From Xanthobacteraceae bacterium (lineage in GTDB: Bacteria; Pseudomonadota; Alphaproteobacteria; Rhizobiales; Xanthobacteraceae), in assembly GCA_023954195.1 (NCBI GenBank), contig JAMLIK010000002.1:496001-560000 (forward strand): 64,000 bases of DNA, written 5' to 3'. The notes below the pieces were generated by a model, which was not told the origin of the DNA, did not search any database, and saw only the letters and a program-made list of their open reading frames with translations. Of the stretch, positions 43,755-54,088 are shown piece by piece (position 1 is the first letter of the stretch; every line of letters starts with the position of its first letter). Made by a program: the position numbers and the translations under genes.

Positions 43755-45533
43755 ATGAGCGACAGCAACAGCCACGATGCCAACCAGATGACCGGAGCCG
43801 CGATGATCGTCCGCGCGCTGGTCGATCACGGCGTCCAACACATCTTCGGCTATCCGGGCGGCGCGGTACTTCCGATCTATGACGAGATTTTCCAGCAGGA
43901 CGACGTCGAGCACATCCTGGTCCGCCACGAGCAGGGCGCGGGCCACGCGGCGGAGGGCTACGCGCGCTCCACCGGCAAGCCCGGCGTCGTGCTGGTGACC
44001 TCGGGCCCCGGCGCCACCAACATGGTGACGCCGCTCGCCGACGCGCTGATGGATTCCATCCCGCTGGTGTGCATCACCGGCCAGGTGCCGACCCACCTGA
44101 TCGGCAACGACGCCTTCCAGGAATGCGACACCGTCGGCATCACCCGGCCCTGCACCAAGCACAACTGGCTGGTCCGCGACATCAAGGATCTGCCGAAGGT
44201 GCTGCACGAGGCGTTCTATGTCGCGACCTCCGGCCGTCCCGGCCCGGTGGTGGTCGACGTGCCGAAGGACGTGCAGTTCGCCACCGGCACCTATCATCCG
44301 CCGCGCAAGTCCGACGTGCATGTCTCCTACAAGCCGCGGACCAAGGGCGATCCCGGCCAGATCCGTAAGGCCGTGGCGTTGATGGCCGGCGCCAAGCGGC
44401 CGGTGATCTACTCCGGCGGCGGCGTCGTCAACGCCGGTATCGAGGCATCGCGGACGTTGCGGGCGCTGGTGGAGGCCACCGGCTTTCCGATCACCTCGAC
44501 CTTGATGGGGCTAGGGGCCTATCCGGCCTCGGGCAAGAACTGGCTCGGCATGCTGGGGATGCACGGCACCTACGAGGCCAACATGGCGATGCACGATTGC
44601 GACGTCATGCTGTGCATCGGCGCGCGCTTCGACGACCGCATCACCGGCCGCACCGATGCGTTCTCGCCCGGCTCGAAGAAGATCCATATCGATATCGACC
44701 CGTCGTCGATCAACAAGAACATCCGCGTCGACGTGCCGATCATCGGCGACGCCGGAAGCGTGATGGCCGACCTGTTGCAGGCATTCAAGGCGGAGGGCAA
44801 GAAGCCGAAAATCGACCCGTGGTGGTTCGAGATCGGGCGCTGGCGCGCGCGCAACTCGCTGGCCTACAAGAGGAACGACGATCTCATCATGCCGCAATAC
44901 GCGATCCAGCGCCTGTTCGAGGCGACGCGAGGGCATGACACCTACATCACCACCGAGGTCGGCCAGCATCAGATGTGGGCGGCGCAGTTCTTCGGCTTCG
45001 AGGAGCCGCACCGCTGGATGACCTCGGGCGGGCTCGGCACCATGGGCTACGGCCTGCCGGCGGCGCTCGGCGTGCAGGTGGCGCATCGCGACAGCCTGGT
45101 CATCGACATCGCCGGCGACGCCTCGGTGCAGATGACGATGCAGGAAATGTCGTGCGCCGTGCAGCACGATCTGCCGATCAAGATCTTCATCCTCAACAAC
45201 CAGTACATGGGCATGGTGCGGCAGTGGCAGCAACTGCTGCACGGCAACCGCCTGTCGCACTCCTACACCGAGGCGATGCCGGACTTCGTCAAGCTGGCGG
45301 AAGCCTATGGCGGCGTCGGGATGCAGGTAATCAAGCCGGGCGACCTCGACGGCGCGCTGCACGAGATGATTAAGGTGAAGAAGCCGGTGCTGTTCGACTG
45401 CCGCGTCGCGGCGCTGGAGAACTGCTTCCCGATGATCCCCTCCGGCAAGGCGCACAACGAGATGCTGCTGCCGGCGGAAGCCAACGACGACGCCACCGCC
45501 AAGGCTTTCAGCGGCGGCAAGGCGCTGGTGTGA
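43755..45533 (+). CDS. ilvB: acetolactate synthase, large catalytic subunit
   Basis: 592-residue ThDP-dependent enzyme that makes acetolactate or acetohydroxybutyrate in Val/Leu/Ile synthesis. The N-terminal pyrimidine-binding domain contains the catalytic Glu in HEQGAGHAAEGYAR (about 60). The central FAD/nucleotide-like domain has GARFDDRITG near 295. The C-terminal diphosphate-binding domain has IAGDASVQMTM...NNQYMGM near 455-485. GGAGA lies 7 bases before the ATG. It is under the attenuator described upstream; ilvN follows after a repeat. Confidence 0.94.
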   Translation: MSDSNSHDANQMTGAAMIVRALVDHGVQHIFGYPGGAVLPIYDEIFQQDDVEHILVRHEQGAGHAAEGYARSTGKPGVVLVTSGPGATNMVTPLADALMDSIPLVCITGQVPTHLIGNDAFQECDTVGITRPCTKHNWLVRDIKDLPKVLHEAFYVATSGRPGPVVVDVPKDVQFATGTYHPPRKSDVHVSYKPRTKGDPGQIRKAVALMAGAKRPVIYSGGGVVNAGIEASRTLRALVEATGFPITSTLMGLGAYPASGKNWLGMLGMHGTYEANMAMHDCDVMLCIGARFDDRITGRTDAFSPGSKKIHIDIDPSSINKNIRVDVPIIGDAGSVMADLLQAFKAEGKKPKIDPWWFEIGRWRARNSLAYKRNDDLIMPQYAIQRLFEATRGHDTYITTEVGQHQMWAAQFFGFEEPHRWMTSGGLGTMGYGLPAALGVQVAHRDSLVIDIAGDASVQMTMQEMSCAVQHDLPIKIFILNNQYMGMVRQWQQLLHGNRLSHSYTEAMPDFVKLAEAYGGVGMQVIKPGDLDGALHEMIKVKKPVLFDCRVAALENCFPMIPSGKAHNEMLLPAEANDDATAKAFSGGKALV

Positions 45534-45575
45534 ATGCGAACGCCATGAACGGCACAACGCGCCCTGGTAACGCGG

Positions 45576-45673
45576 CGTCATCGTCCGGCTTGACCGGACG
45601 ATCCAGTCCGCCGCGGTCATCGCGGTCGATCATCAACGGCAATGTGTACTGGATGCCCGCCTTCGCGGGCATG
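45576..45673. repeat. palindromic intergenic repeat, family B (diverged)
   Basis: GTCATCGTCCGGCTTGACCGG...GATCCAGT and GGATGCCCGCCTTCGCGGGCATG form two hairpins between ilvB and ilvN. In many relatives the gap is short, so this repeat lengthens the intercistronic region. Confidence 0.68.
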
Positions 45674-45693
45674 GCCACAAGCGAGAGATTACA

Positions 45694-46236
45694 ATGAATC
45701 AGCCTGCCTCCGCCTATTTCATGGAAGAACGCCGCGATCCCAACGAGACCCACACCTTGTCGGTGCTGGTCGCCAACGAGCCGGGCGTGCTGGCGCGGGT
45801 GATCGGCCTGTTTTCCGGCCGCGGCTACAATATCGAGAGCCTCACCGTCTCGGAGACCGAGAACCAGAAGCACGTCTCGCGCATCACCATCGTCACCACC
45901 GGCACGCCGATGGTCATCACCCAGATCAAGCATCAGCTCGATCGCATGATCCCGGTCTACCAGGTGGTGGACATGACGCTGACCGGCAAATCCATCGAGC
46001 GCGAACTGGCGATGGTCAAGGTCAAGGGCTCGGGCGACCAGCGCATCGAGGCGATGCGGCTCGCCGAGGTGTTTCGCGCCCGCGTGGTCGACGCCACCAA
46101 CGAGAGCTTCGTGTTCGAGATCACCGGCGCGACCTCGAAGATCGACCAGTTCGTCAACCTGATGCGGCCGATCGGCCTCGTCGAGGTGTCGCGCACCGGC
46201 GTCGCCGCCATTTCGCGCGGCCCCGAAGGGATGTGA
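45694..46236 (+). CDS. ilvN: acetolactate synthase, small regulatory subunit
   Basis: 180-residue regulator with an N-terminal ACT domain that binds valine (HTLSVLVANEPGVLARVIGLFSGRGYNIESL at about 20-50, here cited only by its key GVLARVIGLF and RGYNIESL parts). A C-terminal domain follows (RARVVDATNESFVFEITG). It confers feedback inhibition on IlvB. Separated from ilvB by about 160 bases including a repeat, it is presumably still in the same transcript. The length and domain order match the Proteobacterial IlvN/IlvH form. Confidence 0.93.
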   Translation: MNQPASAYFMEERRDPNETHTLSVLVANEPGVLARVIGLFSGRGYNIESLTVSETENQKHVSRITIVTTGTPMVITQIKHQLDRMIPVYQVVDMTLTGKSIERELAMVKVKGSGDQRIEAMRLAEVFRARVVDATNESFVFEITGATSKIDQFVNLMRPIGLVEVSRTGVAAISRGPEGM

Positions 46237-46249
46237 GCCGCGCGGGCTT

Positions 46250-47125
46250 ATGAAGCCGGTCGACATCTTCCTCGCCGTTCTGGTCGCCGTCATCTGGGGG
46301 TTGGGGTTCATCGCCAGCCGGCTGGCGCTCGATGAACTGTCGCCGTCGCTGATGACGGCGCTGCGCTTCGCCATCGCCGCGGTGCCGTGCCTGTTCATTC
46401 GCAAGCCGGACGTGTCGTGGCCGGTGCTGGTCGCCATCAGCCTGACGCTGTTCCTGTTTCAGTTCCTGGCGCAGTCCTACGGGATCGCGCAGGGCGTGCC
46501 GGTCGGGCTGACCAGCGTGATCGTGCAAAGTCAGGCGCTGTTCACCATCGCCTTCGCCGCCATCGCGTTCCGCGAAACGCCGACGCCGGTGCAGATGCTG
46601 GGGATCGGCATCGCGACCGCCGGGCTGTTGATGATCTGCGGTACGGTCGGGTTCGATTTCTCCGTCGGCGCGTTCGCCGTACTGATGGTTTCGCCGATCA
46701 GCTTCGCGGTCGGCAACCTGCTGCTGCGCTTGGCGCCCGACACGCCGATGTTCGATCTGTTCGCGTGGCTGTATCTGATTCCGCCGCTGCCGCTGCTGGC
46801 GCTGGCGCTGGCCGTCGACGGGCCGCGAGCAACGTGGCACGACCTGACCCATATGAGCGCGACCGGAATTGTCAGCATGCTGGCGATCGGCATCTTCACC
46901 ACCAGTTTCGCCTACTGGCTGTGGGGCCGGCTGCTGCGGAGCTATCCGGCCGCGCAGGTGACGCCATTTGCCTTGCTGGTGCCGTTCGTCGGCGCTGCGG
47001 TGTCGGCGGTGGTGTTTCATGAAACATTCGGATCCCTCCGCCTCGCCGGCATGCTCACCGTGGTGTTCGGTATCGCGGTGATGCTGTTGTCGCGGCGGCC
47101 GCCGGCTCCCGCCGGAATGGGATGA
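46250..47125 (+). CDS. EamA-family (DMT) transporter
   Basis: 291-residue membrane protein made of two EamA repeats, each with about five helices (1-140 and 150-285). Conserved starts are AVIWGLGFIASRLAL and MVSPISFAVGNLLLRL. It is 13 bases after ilvN and ahead of ilvC, so it may be co-transcribed. Relatives export amino acids or other metabolites (the amino acid exporter YdeD group), which would fit the branched-chain context, but the substrate is unknown. Confidence 0.82.
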   Translation: MKPVDIFLAVLVAVIWGLGFIASRLALDELSPSLMTALRFAIAAVPCLFIRKPDVSWPVLVAISLTLFLFQFLAQSYGIAQGVPVGLTSVIVQSQALFTIAFAAIAFRETPTPVQMLGIGIATAGLLMICGTVGFDFSVGAFAVLMVSPISFAVGNLLLRLAPDTPMFDLFAWLYLIPPLPLLALALAVDGPRATWHDLTHMSATGIVSMLAIGIFTTSFAYWLWGRLLRSYPAAQVTPFALLVPFVGAAVSAVVFHETFGSLRLAGMLTVVFGIAVMLLSRRPPAPAGMG

Positions 47126-47220
47126 GCGGGGCCATGCGGAAAACCGGTTTCCCCTTTGCGGCAAAATGCTTTAGAGAACGACGGAATTTTCGCCCTGGCG
47201 GCGGTCGCCGCGGGGCCTGA

Positions 47221-48297
<1,077 letters not shown>

Positions 48298-48309
48298 GGC
48301 TTGCCTCCG

Positions 48310-48384
48310 CGTCATGCCCGGACTTGATCCGGGCATCCATCTTCATTGAAAGTGATGGATCGCCGGATCAAGTCCGGCGATGAC
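48310..48384. repeat. palindromic intergenic repeat, family B
   Basis: CGTCATGCCCGGACTTGATCCGGGCATCC...GGATCGCCGGATCAAGTCCGGCGATGACG forms two nested hairpins. It lies between ilvC and its terminator. Confidence 0.78.
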
Positions 48385-48422
48385 GCCGGGACAATCGGCG
48401 AGCTATTCGTTTCAATGCGATG

Positions 48423-48454
48423 ACGCGCGGGCTTGACCCGCGCGTTTTTGTTTT
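48423..48454 (+). terminator. rho-independent terminator after ilvC
   Basis: A perfect 9-bp stem, ACGCGCGGG / CCCGCGCGT (48423-48431 and 48437-48445), with loop CTTGA, runs into TTTTTGTTTT. It closes the ilv transcript just ahead of the ABC ATPase gene. Confidence 0.85.
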
Positions 48455-48524
48455 GGGAAGCTGGCATGCCGGGCAACCGGCGTCGCGAACATAAGGGCGT
48501 TCGATGCGGGAGGCGAACACATTG

Positions 48525-49316
48525 ATGCCGGCGATTGAGTTCGACGACGCCAGTGTCGCGTTCCGCCTCGCCGACGGGCGCACCTATACGGCGGTCGAGC
48601 GCGCCAGCCTGACGGTCGGCGACGGCGAGTTCATCGCCGTGGTCGGACCGACCGGCTGCGGCAAATCCACCTTGCTCAATCTCGCCGCCGGGCTGCTGGC
48701 GCCAGCCTCGGGCGCGGTGCGGATTTTCGGCGCGCCGCTTGCCGCGCTCAACCGGCAGGCGGGCTACCTGTTTCAGGCCGACGCGCTGTTCCCCTGGAAG
48801 ACCGCTCTGGAGAATGTCGCGATCGGTCTCGACATCGCTGGCACGCCGCCCGCCGAATCGCGCCGCCGCGCGGCCGGCTGGCTCGACGCCGTCGGGCTCG
48901 GCGCGTTCGGCAATCGCTATCCGCATATGCTGTCGGGCGGTCAGCGCAAGCGCGTGGGCCTCGCGCAGGTCTTGATCCGCGATCCAAAAATCCTGCTGAT
49001 GGACGAGCCGTTCGGCCCGCTCGACGCCCAGACCCGGCAGATCATGGGCAACCTGCTGCTCGACCTCTGGGCCAGGGACCGCAAGGCGGTGCTGTTCGTG
49101 ACCCACGATCTGGAGGAGGCCATCGCGCTGGCGGACCGCGTCGTCATCATGTCGGCCGGGCCGCGCGCGCGGATCATCGGCGATTGGCGGGTGCCGTTGC
49201 CCCGCCCGCGCGACATTTTCGAGATCCGTTTCGACGCCGGCTTCCACGCGCTCCATCGCGAGATCTGGAGCGTGCTGAAGGCCGAGGTCGCCAAGGGCTA
49301 TGCGCAAACGCCGTAG
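48525..49316 (+). CDS. ABC transporter ATP-binding protein, nitrate/sulfonate/taurine type (orphan)
   Basis: 263-residue ATPase of the SsuB/TauB/NrtD group. Walker A is GPTGCGKST near residue 42, signature LSGGQRKRVGLAQ near 140, and Walker B ILLMDEPFGPLD near 160. The TauB-type end is present (FEIRFDAGFHALHREIW). Importers of this kind need a permease and a binding protein, yet neither is beside the gene in this window. The start at 48525 is preferred for its GGGAGG; an ATG seven codons upstream at 48504 is an alternative. Substrate unknown. Confidence 0.82.
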   Translation: MPAIEFDDASVAFRLADGRTYTAVERASLTVGDGEFIAVVGPTGCGKSTLLNLAAGLLAPASGAVRIFGAPLAALNRQAGYLFQADALFPWKTALENVAIGLDIAGTPPAESRRRAAGWLDAVGLGAFGNRYPHMLSGGQRKRVGLAQVLIRDPKILLMDEPFGPLDAQTRQIMGNLLLDLWARDRKAVLFVTHDLEEAIALADRVVIMSAGPRARIIGDWRVPLPRPRDIFEIRFDAGFHALHREIWSVLKAEVAKGYAQTP

Positions 49317-49381
49317 GCGGCGGTCGGCGTCGGACCGTAAATGTTCTTGATATGTTCTCTTGGCGTGCTACCATTTCCGCC

Positions 49382-50539
49382 ATGAGCAAAACCTCAAGCG
49401 CCCTCCAGCGTCCGCCGTTTCCGAATCCCGCCGCGCCGGCGGCGTCGCCCTCGTTTTCCGAGATCGCGATCGCCATCGACCGCGAGCGGCGGCGCGGGCG
49501 AGGGGCGCAGTCGAACGCCAGCGGGCGCTTCGAGGCCGAGGCCCGCACCGCCTTCGACGACGGCTGGCAGAGCCTCGACGATCTGCCGCCGTTCAAGACC
49601 ACGGTGGCGCTCGATACCTCGCGAAAAGTCATCACCCGCAACGACTCGCCCGATATCGGCTTCGACCGCTCGATCAATCCCTATCGCGGCTGCGAGCACG
49701 GCTGCGTCTACTGTTTCGCGCGGCCGACCCACGCCTATCTCGGCCTGTCGCCGGGACTGGATTTCGAATCGAAACTGCTGGCCAAGCCGGACGCGCCGGC
49801 GCTCCTGGAAAAGGAACTGGCGGCTCCCGGCTATGAGCCGAAAATGATCGCCATCGGCACCAACACCGACCCCTATCAACCGATCGAGCGTGAGCACAAG
49901 ATCATGCGCGGTATTCTGGAGGTGCTGGAGCGCGCCGGCCACCCGGTCGGCATCGTCACCAAGTCGGCGCTGGTGATGCGCGATATCGATATCCTGTCGC
50001 GGATGGCGCAGCGCAATCTGGTCAAGGTGGCGCTGTCGGTGACCTCGCTCGACCCGAAACTGGCGCGCGCCATGGAGCCGCGCGCGGCGACGCCGCCACG
50101 GCGGCTGGAGGCGTTGCGGCAATTGTCGGCGGCGGGGATTCCGACCACGGTGATGGTGGCGCCGGTAATCCCGGCGCTCAACGATGCCGAGATCGAGCGC
50201 ATCCTCGATTCCGCCGCGCATGCCGGGGTACGGGAAGCGAGTTACGTGCTGCTGCGGCTGCCGCTCGAAGTCCGCGACCTGTTCCGCGAGTGGCTGATGG
50301 CGCATTACCCGGACCGCTATCGCCACGTCTTCACCCTGATCCGGGAGATGCGCGGCGGCCGCGACTACGATTCGCAATGGGGCGCGCGGATGAAGGGAAC
50401 CGGGCCGATCGCCTGGATGATCGGCCGGCGCTTCGAGATGGCCTGCGAACGGCTCGGCCTCAACAAGCGACGTGTGAAGCTGACCACGGACCATTTCGCC
50501 CGGCCGCCGCGCCATGGCCAGCAGTTGAGCCTGTTCTGA
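49382..50539 (+). CDS. PA0069-family radical SAM protein
   Basis: 385-residue enzyme with the radical SAM cluster motif CEHGCVYCF (about 100-108) within [13 protein letters not shown]. It is followed by [14 protein letters not shown] and a C-terminal region ending [18 protein letters not shown]. This is a DNA-repair-associated radical SAM family (related to SplB in fold, but distinct, PA0069/Rv2578c type) of unknown reaction. The ATG at 49382 gives normal length; upstream in-frame sequence overlaps the ABC ATPase. It is close to rnhB, another nucleic-acid enzyme. Confidence 0.83.
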   Translation: MSKTSSALQRPPFPNPAAPAASPSFSEIAIAIDRERRRGRGAQSNASGRFEAEARTAFDDGWQSLDDLPPFKTTVALDTSRKVITRNDSPDIGFDRSINPYRGCEHGCVYCFARPTHAYLGLSPGLDFESKLLAKPDAPALLEKELAAPGYEPKMIAIGTNTDPYQPIEREHKIMRGILEVLERAGHPVGIVTKSALVMRDIDILSRMAQRNLVKVALSVTSLDPKLARAMEPRAATPPRRLEALRQLSAAGIPTTVMVAPVIPALNDAEIERILDSAAHAGVREASYVLLRLPLEVRDLFREWLMAHYPDRYRHVFTLIREMRGGRDYDSQWGARMKGTGPIAWMIGRRFEMACERLGLNKRRVKLTTDHFARPPRHGQQLSLF

Positions 50540-50582
50540 TTCGGGGTTGCGCGCGGGGCCGTGGTCGCCGCACCATCGCGCC

Positions 50583-51314
50583 ATGATTCGCGCGGTTCCT
50601 GCCAGCATCAAGCCGAAGAAGGCGGACGGCCTCGCCGCGCCGACGTTTAAGCGCGAGCGGGCGCTGTTCAAGCGCGGCATCTGGCCGGTGGCGGGCTGCG
50701 ACGAGGCCGGGCGCGGTCCTCTTGCCGGGCCGGTGGTGGCGGCCGCGGTGGTGCTCGACCCCAAGCGCATCCCCAAGGGCCTCGACGATTCCAAGCGGCT
50801 CACCGCCGCGCGACGCGAGGAACTGTTCGACGAGATTTGCCTGACCGCGTCCTGCGCGGTGGCGTTCGCCTCGCCGGCGCGGATCGACCGCGACAACATC
50901 CTGCGAGCGTCGCTGTGGGCGCTGGCGCGCGCGGTGGGAGCGCTGCCGGAACCGCCGCGCCATGTGCTGGTCGACGGCCGTGACCGCATCGAGACCGCAT
51001 CTGACTGCGAGGCGGTGATCGGCGGGGACGGCCTGGTGGCGTCGATCGCCGCCGCCTCGATCGTCGCCAAGGTCACGCGTGACCGCCTGATGTGCCGGCT
51101 GGCGCGGGATTGTCCGGGCTACGGTTTCGAGAGCCATAAGGGTTATGGCGTGCCGGCGCATCTGGAGGCGCTGCGGCGGCTCGGGCCGAGCATCCATCAC
51201 CGCCGCTTCTTCGCGCCGGTGATGGCGGCGGCCGAACTGCGGAAAGCCATCGTCAGCGACGGCGATTTGCAGGTCGAGCAAACGGTTGTCACGATCGAGG
51301 CCGCCGCGGGCTGA
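50583..51314 (+). CDS. rnhB: ribonuclease HII
   Basis: 243-residue enzyme that removes ribonucleotides from DNA. Motif I is [14 protein letters not shown] near 38-51, with the first Asp-Glu pair. DDSKRL follows near 68. The third acidic residue lies in LVDGRD near 130, and motif IV is [10 protein letters not shown]. An N-terminal extension of about 35 residues, basic and unusual for the shortest homologues, is seen. The ATG at 50583 starts this extension. It is about 43 bases after the radical SAM gene, possibly one unit. Confidence 0.92.
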   Translation: MIRAVPASIKPKKADGLAAPTFKRERALFKRGIWPVAGCDEAGRGPLAGPVVAAAVVLDPKRIPKGLDDSKRLTAARREELFDEICLTASCAVAFASPARIDRDNILRASLWALARAVGALPEPPRHVLVDGRDRIETASDCEAVIGGDGLVASIAAASIVAKVTRDRLMCRLARDCPGYGFESHKGYGVPAHLEALRRLGPSIHHRRFFAPVMAAAELRKAIVSDGDLQVEQTVVTIEAAAG

Positions 51315-51445
51315 GGCGGTTGCCCCGTGCGGCAAGGGGCATTATCACTAAACTCTCTTGATGATTGATCGTTCTTGCCGGCCCCGCGACAGCGTCGGAG
51401 ACCGTTGCCTGACCGAGGGCGGCAGGGGCAACGCAGCCGGGGCTC

Positions 51446-52978
51446 ATGCGCTTCTCATCCCTGATCGTCGAACTGATCCGCGCCCGGCCGCGTCTGGTGA
51501 TGTGGCTCGCGGTGCTGGCGCAGGCCGCGCTGTGGCTGCTGACGCCGCTGCTGATCTACCGCGCGCCGCCGGGCGATCTCGCCGGCCTGCTGGTGGTCGG
51601 CCGCGACTATCTGGTCGGGACCGATCTCGGTCCGCCGCTGGCGTTCTGGCTGGCCGATGCCGCCCTCAGGCTGGCGGGCGATCACCTGTTCGGCGTTTAC
51701 GCTCTCGCGCAGCTTTGCTTCGTGGCGACGTTCGCGGCGCTCTACGAATTGGGCCGCGCCATCGTCGGCGGGCCGCACGCCGCGCTGGCGGTGCTGCTGA
51801 CGGTCACCGCGACGGCGTTCGGCGCGGCCAATGTCGAATTCGGCCCCGCCGTGCTGGCATGCCCGCTGTGGGCGCTGATCCTGCTTTATGCCTGGCGGGT
51901 CATCGGGCAGGGCGATCATCGCGCTTGGTTCATGCTGTCGATCGCGGCGGGCCTGCTGCTGCTGACCACTCCTGCGGCCGGATGGCTGTTGGCTCTGGTG
52001 GTCGGCTTCGCGCTGGCGACGGCGCGCGGGCGCAGAGCCCTTGCCTCGCTCGATCCATGGTTCGCGGCGCTGGTGGTCGCGGCGCTGGTGCTGCCCTACG
52101 CGGTCTGGCTGGTCCGCGCCGGGGCCGTGAGCTGGCCGGCATGGCCCGACGTCTCCGATCCGCGCGGACTGGCGCGGACATTGGGCGTGAGATGGGGCTG
52201 GATGATCGGCGTGCTGCTGCTGGCCTTGCCCGGCATGGCGGCTCTCGTCGTGCTCAATTCGCGGCTGGTGCATCGCCGGCTTTTGCGCGGGCGCGACAGC
52301 GCGCCGGGCGTGCGGCGGCCGCCGGCGGAGCCCCTCGCGCGGCGTTTCGTCTATTTCTTCGCGCTGGCGCCGGCGCTGGTCGGCAGCGCGATCGCGGTGC
52401 TGTTCCGGTTCGATACGATTGCCGGCGGCCCCGGCGTCGCGCTCCTGATGTCCGGGCTCGCGGTGGTGGTGGCGACCGGCGAGCTGATCTATCTGCGCCG
52501 TCAGCATATCTTGCGCGCGGTGTGGGCGGCGGCGGTTGCGGCGCCCGCGCTGGCGCTGGTGGCGATGGCGTTGATTTTGCCCTGGGTCACGGCGACGCAG
52601 ACGCCCACGTCGCGGCCGGCCCGCGCCATCGCGCAGTTCTTCGGCGACAGTTTTCAGCGCCGCGTCAACCGGCCGCTGCCGGCGGTGGCCGGCGATCCGC
52701 AACTCGCCGCGCTGGTCGCGCTCGGCGCATCGCGGCCGCGTCTGGTGCGCCCGGACGCGCCCGCGCGCGGGCCGTGGCTCGCGCCGGATCAGTTCAACGA
52801 GACCGGAGGCGTCGTGGTGTGGCGCGCCTCCGACACCGCCGGCACGGCGCCGGCCGAGATCGTCGGCCGGTTTCCCGGTCTGGTGCCGGAGGTGCCGCAA
52901 AGCTTCGACTGGCTGGTCAACGGCCGCGCCGCGCCGCTGCGGGTCGGCTGGGCCGTGGTCCGGCCGAAAGCGCCGTGA
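51446..52978 (+). CDS. GT-C membrane glycosyltransferase (PMT/ArnT-like)
   Basis: 510-residue inner-membrane protein with about 10 hydrophobic helices, resembling the polyprenol-phosphate-dependent mannosyltransferase superfamily. In the first periplasmic loop, GRDYLVGTDLGPPLAFWLAD contains the acidic residue that such enzymes use with the sugar donor. The C-terminal domain (about 385-510) is soluble and periplasmic-looking. The acceptor and donor are unknown. The start is the first ATG after an unstructured frame opening; the gene has no obvious operon partner. Confidence 0.75.
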   Translation: MRFSSLIVELIRARPRLVMWLAVLAQAALWLLTPLLIYRAPPGDLAGLLVVGRDYLVGTDLGPPLAFWLADAALRLAGDHLFGVYALAQLCFVATFAALYELGRAIVGGPHAALAVLLTVTATAFGAANVEFGPAVLACPLWALILLYAWRVIGQGDHRAWFMLSIAAGLLLLTTPAAGWLLALVVGFALATARGRRALASLDPWFAALVVAALVLPYAVWLVRAGAVSWPAWPDVSDPRGLARTLGVRWGWMIGVLLLALPGMAALVVLNSRLVHRRLLRGRDSAPGVRRPPAEPLARRFVYFFALAPALVGSAIAVLFRFDTIAGGPGVALLMSGLAVVVATGELIYLRRQHILRAVWAAAVAAPALALVAMALILPWVTATQTPTSRPARAIAQFFGDSFQRRVNRPLPAVAGDPQLAALVALGASRPRLVRPDAPARGPWLAPDQFNETGGVVVWRASDTAGTAPAEIVGRFPGLVPEVPQSFDWLVNGRAAPLRVGWAVVRPKAP

Positions 52979-53012
52979 CCGGATGATTTTCGCTTTTGGC
53001 GGAATCATCCAC

Positions 53013-53125
53013 CGTCATGCCCGGACATAGCCGTTCGAAGAACGGCGTCGCTTCCACTTGCCTATGATCCGGGCATCCATCCTCTTGAAAAATGATGGGT
53101 TGCCGGGTCAAGCCCGGCAATGACG
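53013..53125. repeat. palindromic intergenic repeat, family B, with an internal insert
   Basis: CGTCATGCCCGGACAT is followed by GCCGTTCGAAGAACGGCGTC, a separate small inverted repeat that interrupts the family B arms. The arms then resume with GATCCGGGCATCCATCC...GGTTGCCGGGTCAAGCCCGG. It lies between two convergent genes. Confidence 0.7.
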
Positions 53126-53127
53126 TT

Positions 53128-53964
53128 TCACGTTGTCGTCGCGGCGTTCAGCGCCTTCGAAATCGCGCGCAGATCCTGCCAGGCCAGCCGCTTGTGGATC
53201 GGCTGCCGCAGCAGATAGGCGGGGTGGAATGTCGCCATGGCGCGGATGGTGCGCCGGCCGGTATCGTAGTCGTGCCAGCGGCCGCGCGTGCGCATGATGC
53301 CGTCCTTGAGGTCGAGAATGGCCTGCGACGACGGCTTGCCGAGGCACACCAGCACGTCCGGATCGACCAGTTCGATCTGCCGCTTGATGAAGGGCAGGCA
53401 GATCTGGGTTTCCTGCGGCGAGGGATCGCGGTTGCCCGGCGGCCGCCACGGAATGATGTTGGCGATGTAGGCCGTGGTGCGGTCGAGGCCGATGGCGGCG
53501 ATCATGCGGTCGAGCAGCTTGCCGGACCGGCCGATGAAGGGAACGCCTTCAAGATCCTCGTCGCGACCCGGCGCCTCGCCGACGAACATGATCCGCGCTT
53601 GCGGGTTGCCGTCGGCGAACACCAGCCGCGTCGCCGTCTGCTTCAGCACGCAGCCGTCGAACGTCTCCAGCAGCGCCCGCAGCGCTGCAAGCGTCGGCGC
53701 GGTGCGGGCGGCCTCGCGCGCCGAGGCGACGGCGATGTCCGGCGCGGGCGCCGCCGGCATGCGATCGATCGTCGCGGCAACCGGCGCCGGCGCACGGACG
53801 GCGACCGATGGCGCCGCGGATGGCGGCGCGGCAAGCTCGGCGTCGAGCAGCCGGTTCGGCGGCTCGTCCAGCAAGGCGCAGTCCACCCCGGCTTCGAGAT
53901 AGAACGCCAGCAGGTCGCGCGCGGTCGGCGGCGGCTCGGCGGCCAAGGGAGAAGGGGTATTCAT
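53128..53964 (-). CDS. type-4 uracil-DNA glycosylase
   Basis: 278-residue repair enzyme predicted to remove uracil from DNA. Motif A is GEAPGRDEDLEGVPFIGRSG near 125, the GNRDPSPQE block near 170, and motif B HPAYLLRQP near 250. Cysteines in FDGC, QICLPF and LVCLG are candidates for the Fe-S cluster of this family, though a full set of four was not confirmed. The first 90 residues are an Ala/Pro-rich extension. The ATG at 53964 is preferred; a Met six codons upstream (53982) is possible. It is divergent from the ETF oxidoreductase gene. Confidence 0.88.
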   Translation of the reverse strand: MNTPSPLAAEPPPTARDLLAFYLEAGVDCALLDEPPNRLLDAELAAPPSAAPSVAVRAPAPVAATIDRMPAAPAPDIAVASAREAARTAPTLAALRALLETFDGCVLKQTATRLVFADGNPQARIMFVGEAPGRDEDLEGVPFIGRSGKLLDRMIAAIGLDRTTAYIANIIPWRPPGNRDPSPQETQICLPFIKRQIELVDPDVLVCLGKPSSQAILDLKDGIMRTRGRWHDYDTGRRTIRAMATFHPAYLLRQPIHKRLAWQDLRAISKALNAATTT

Positions 53965-54088
53965 GAGGGGATAATAGGACATCGGCGGCGGGTTAAGAAA
54001 TATTCTTCCTGCATTCGGTGGTTGTTCTTCCCGGAAAAATCGGAAACAAAAGGCATTAGAAGTATTCTGGTTTGACCGGGGTTGGAAC

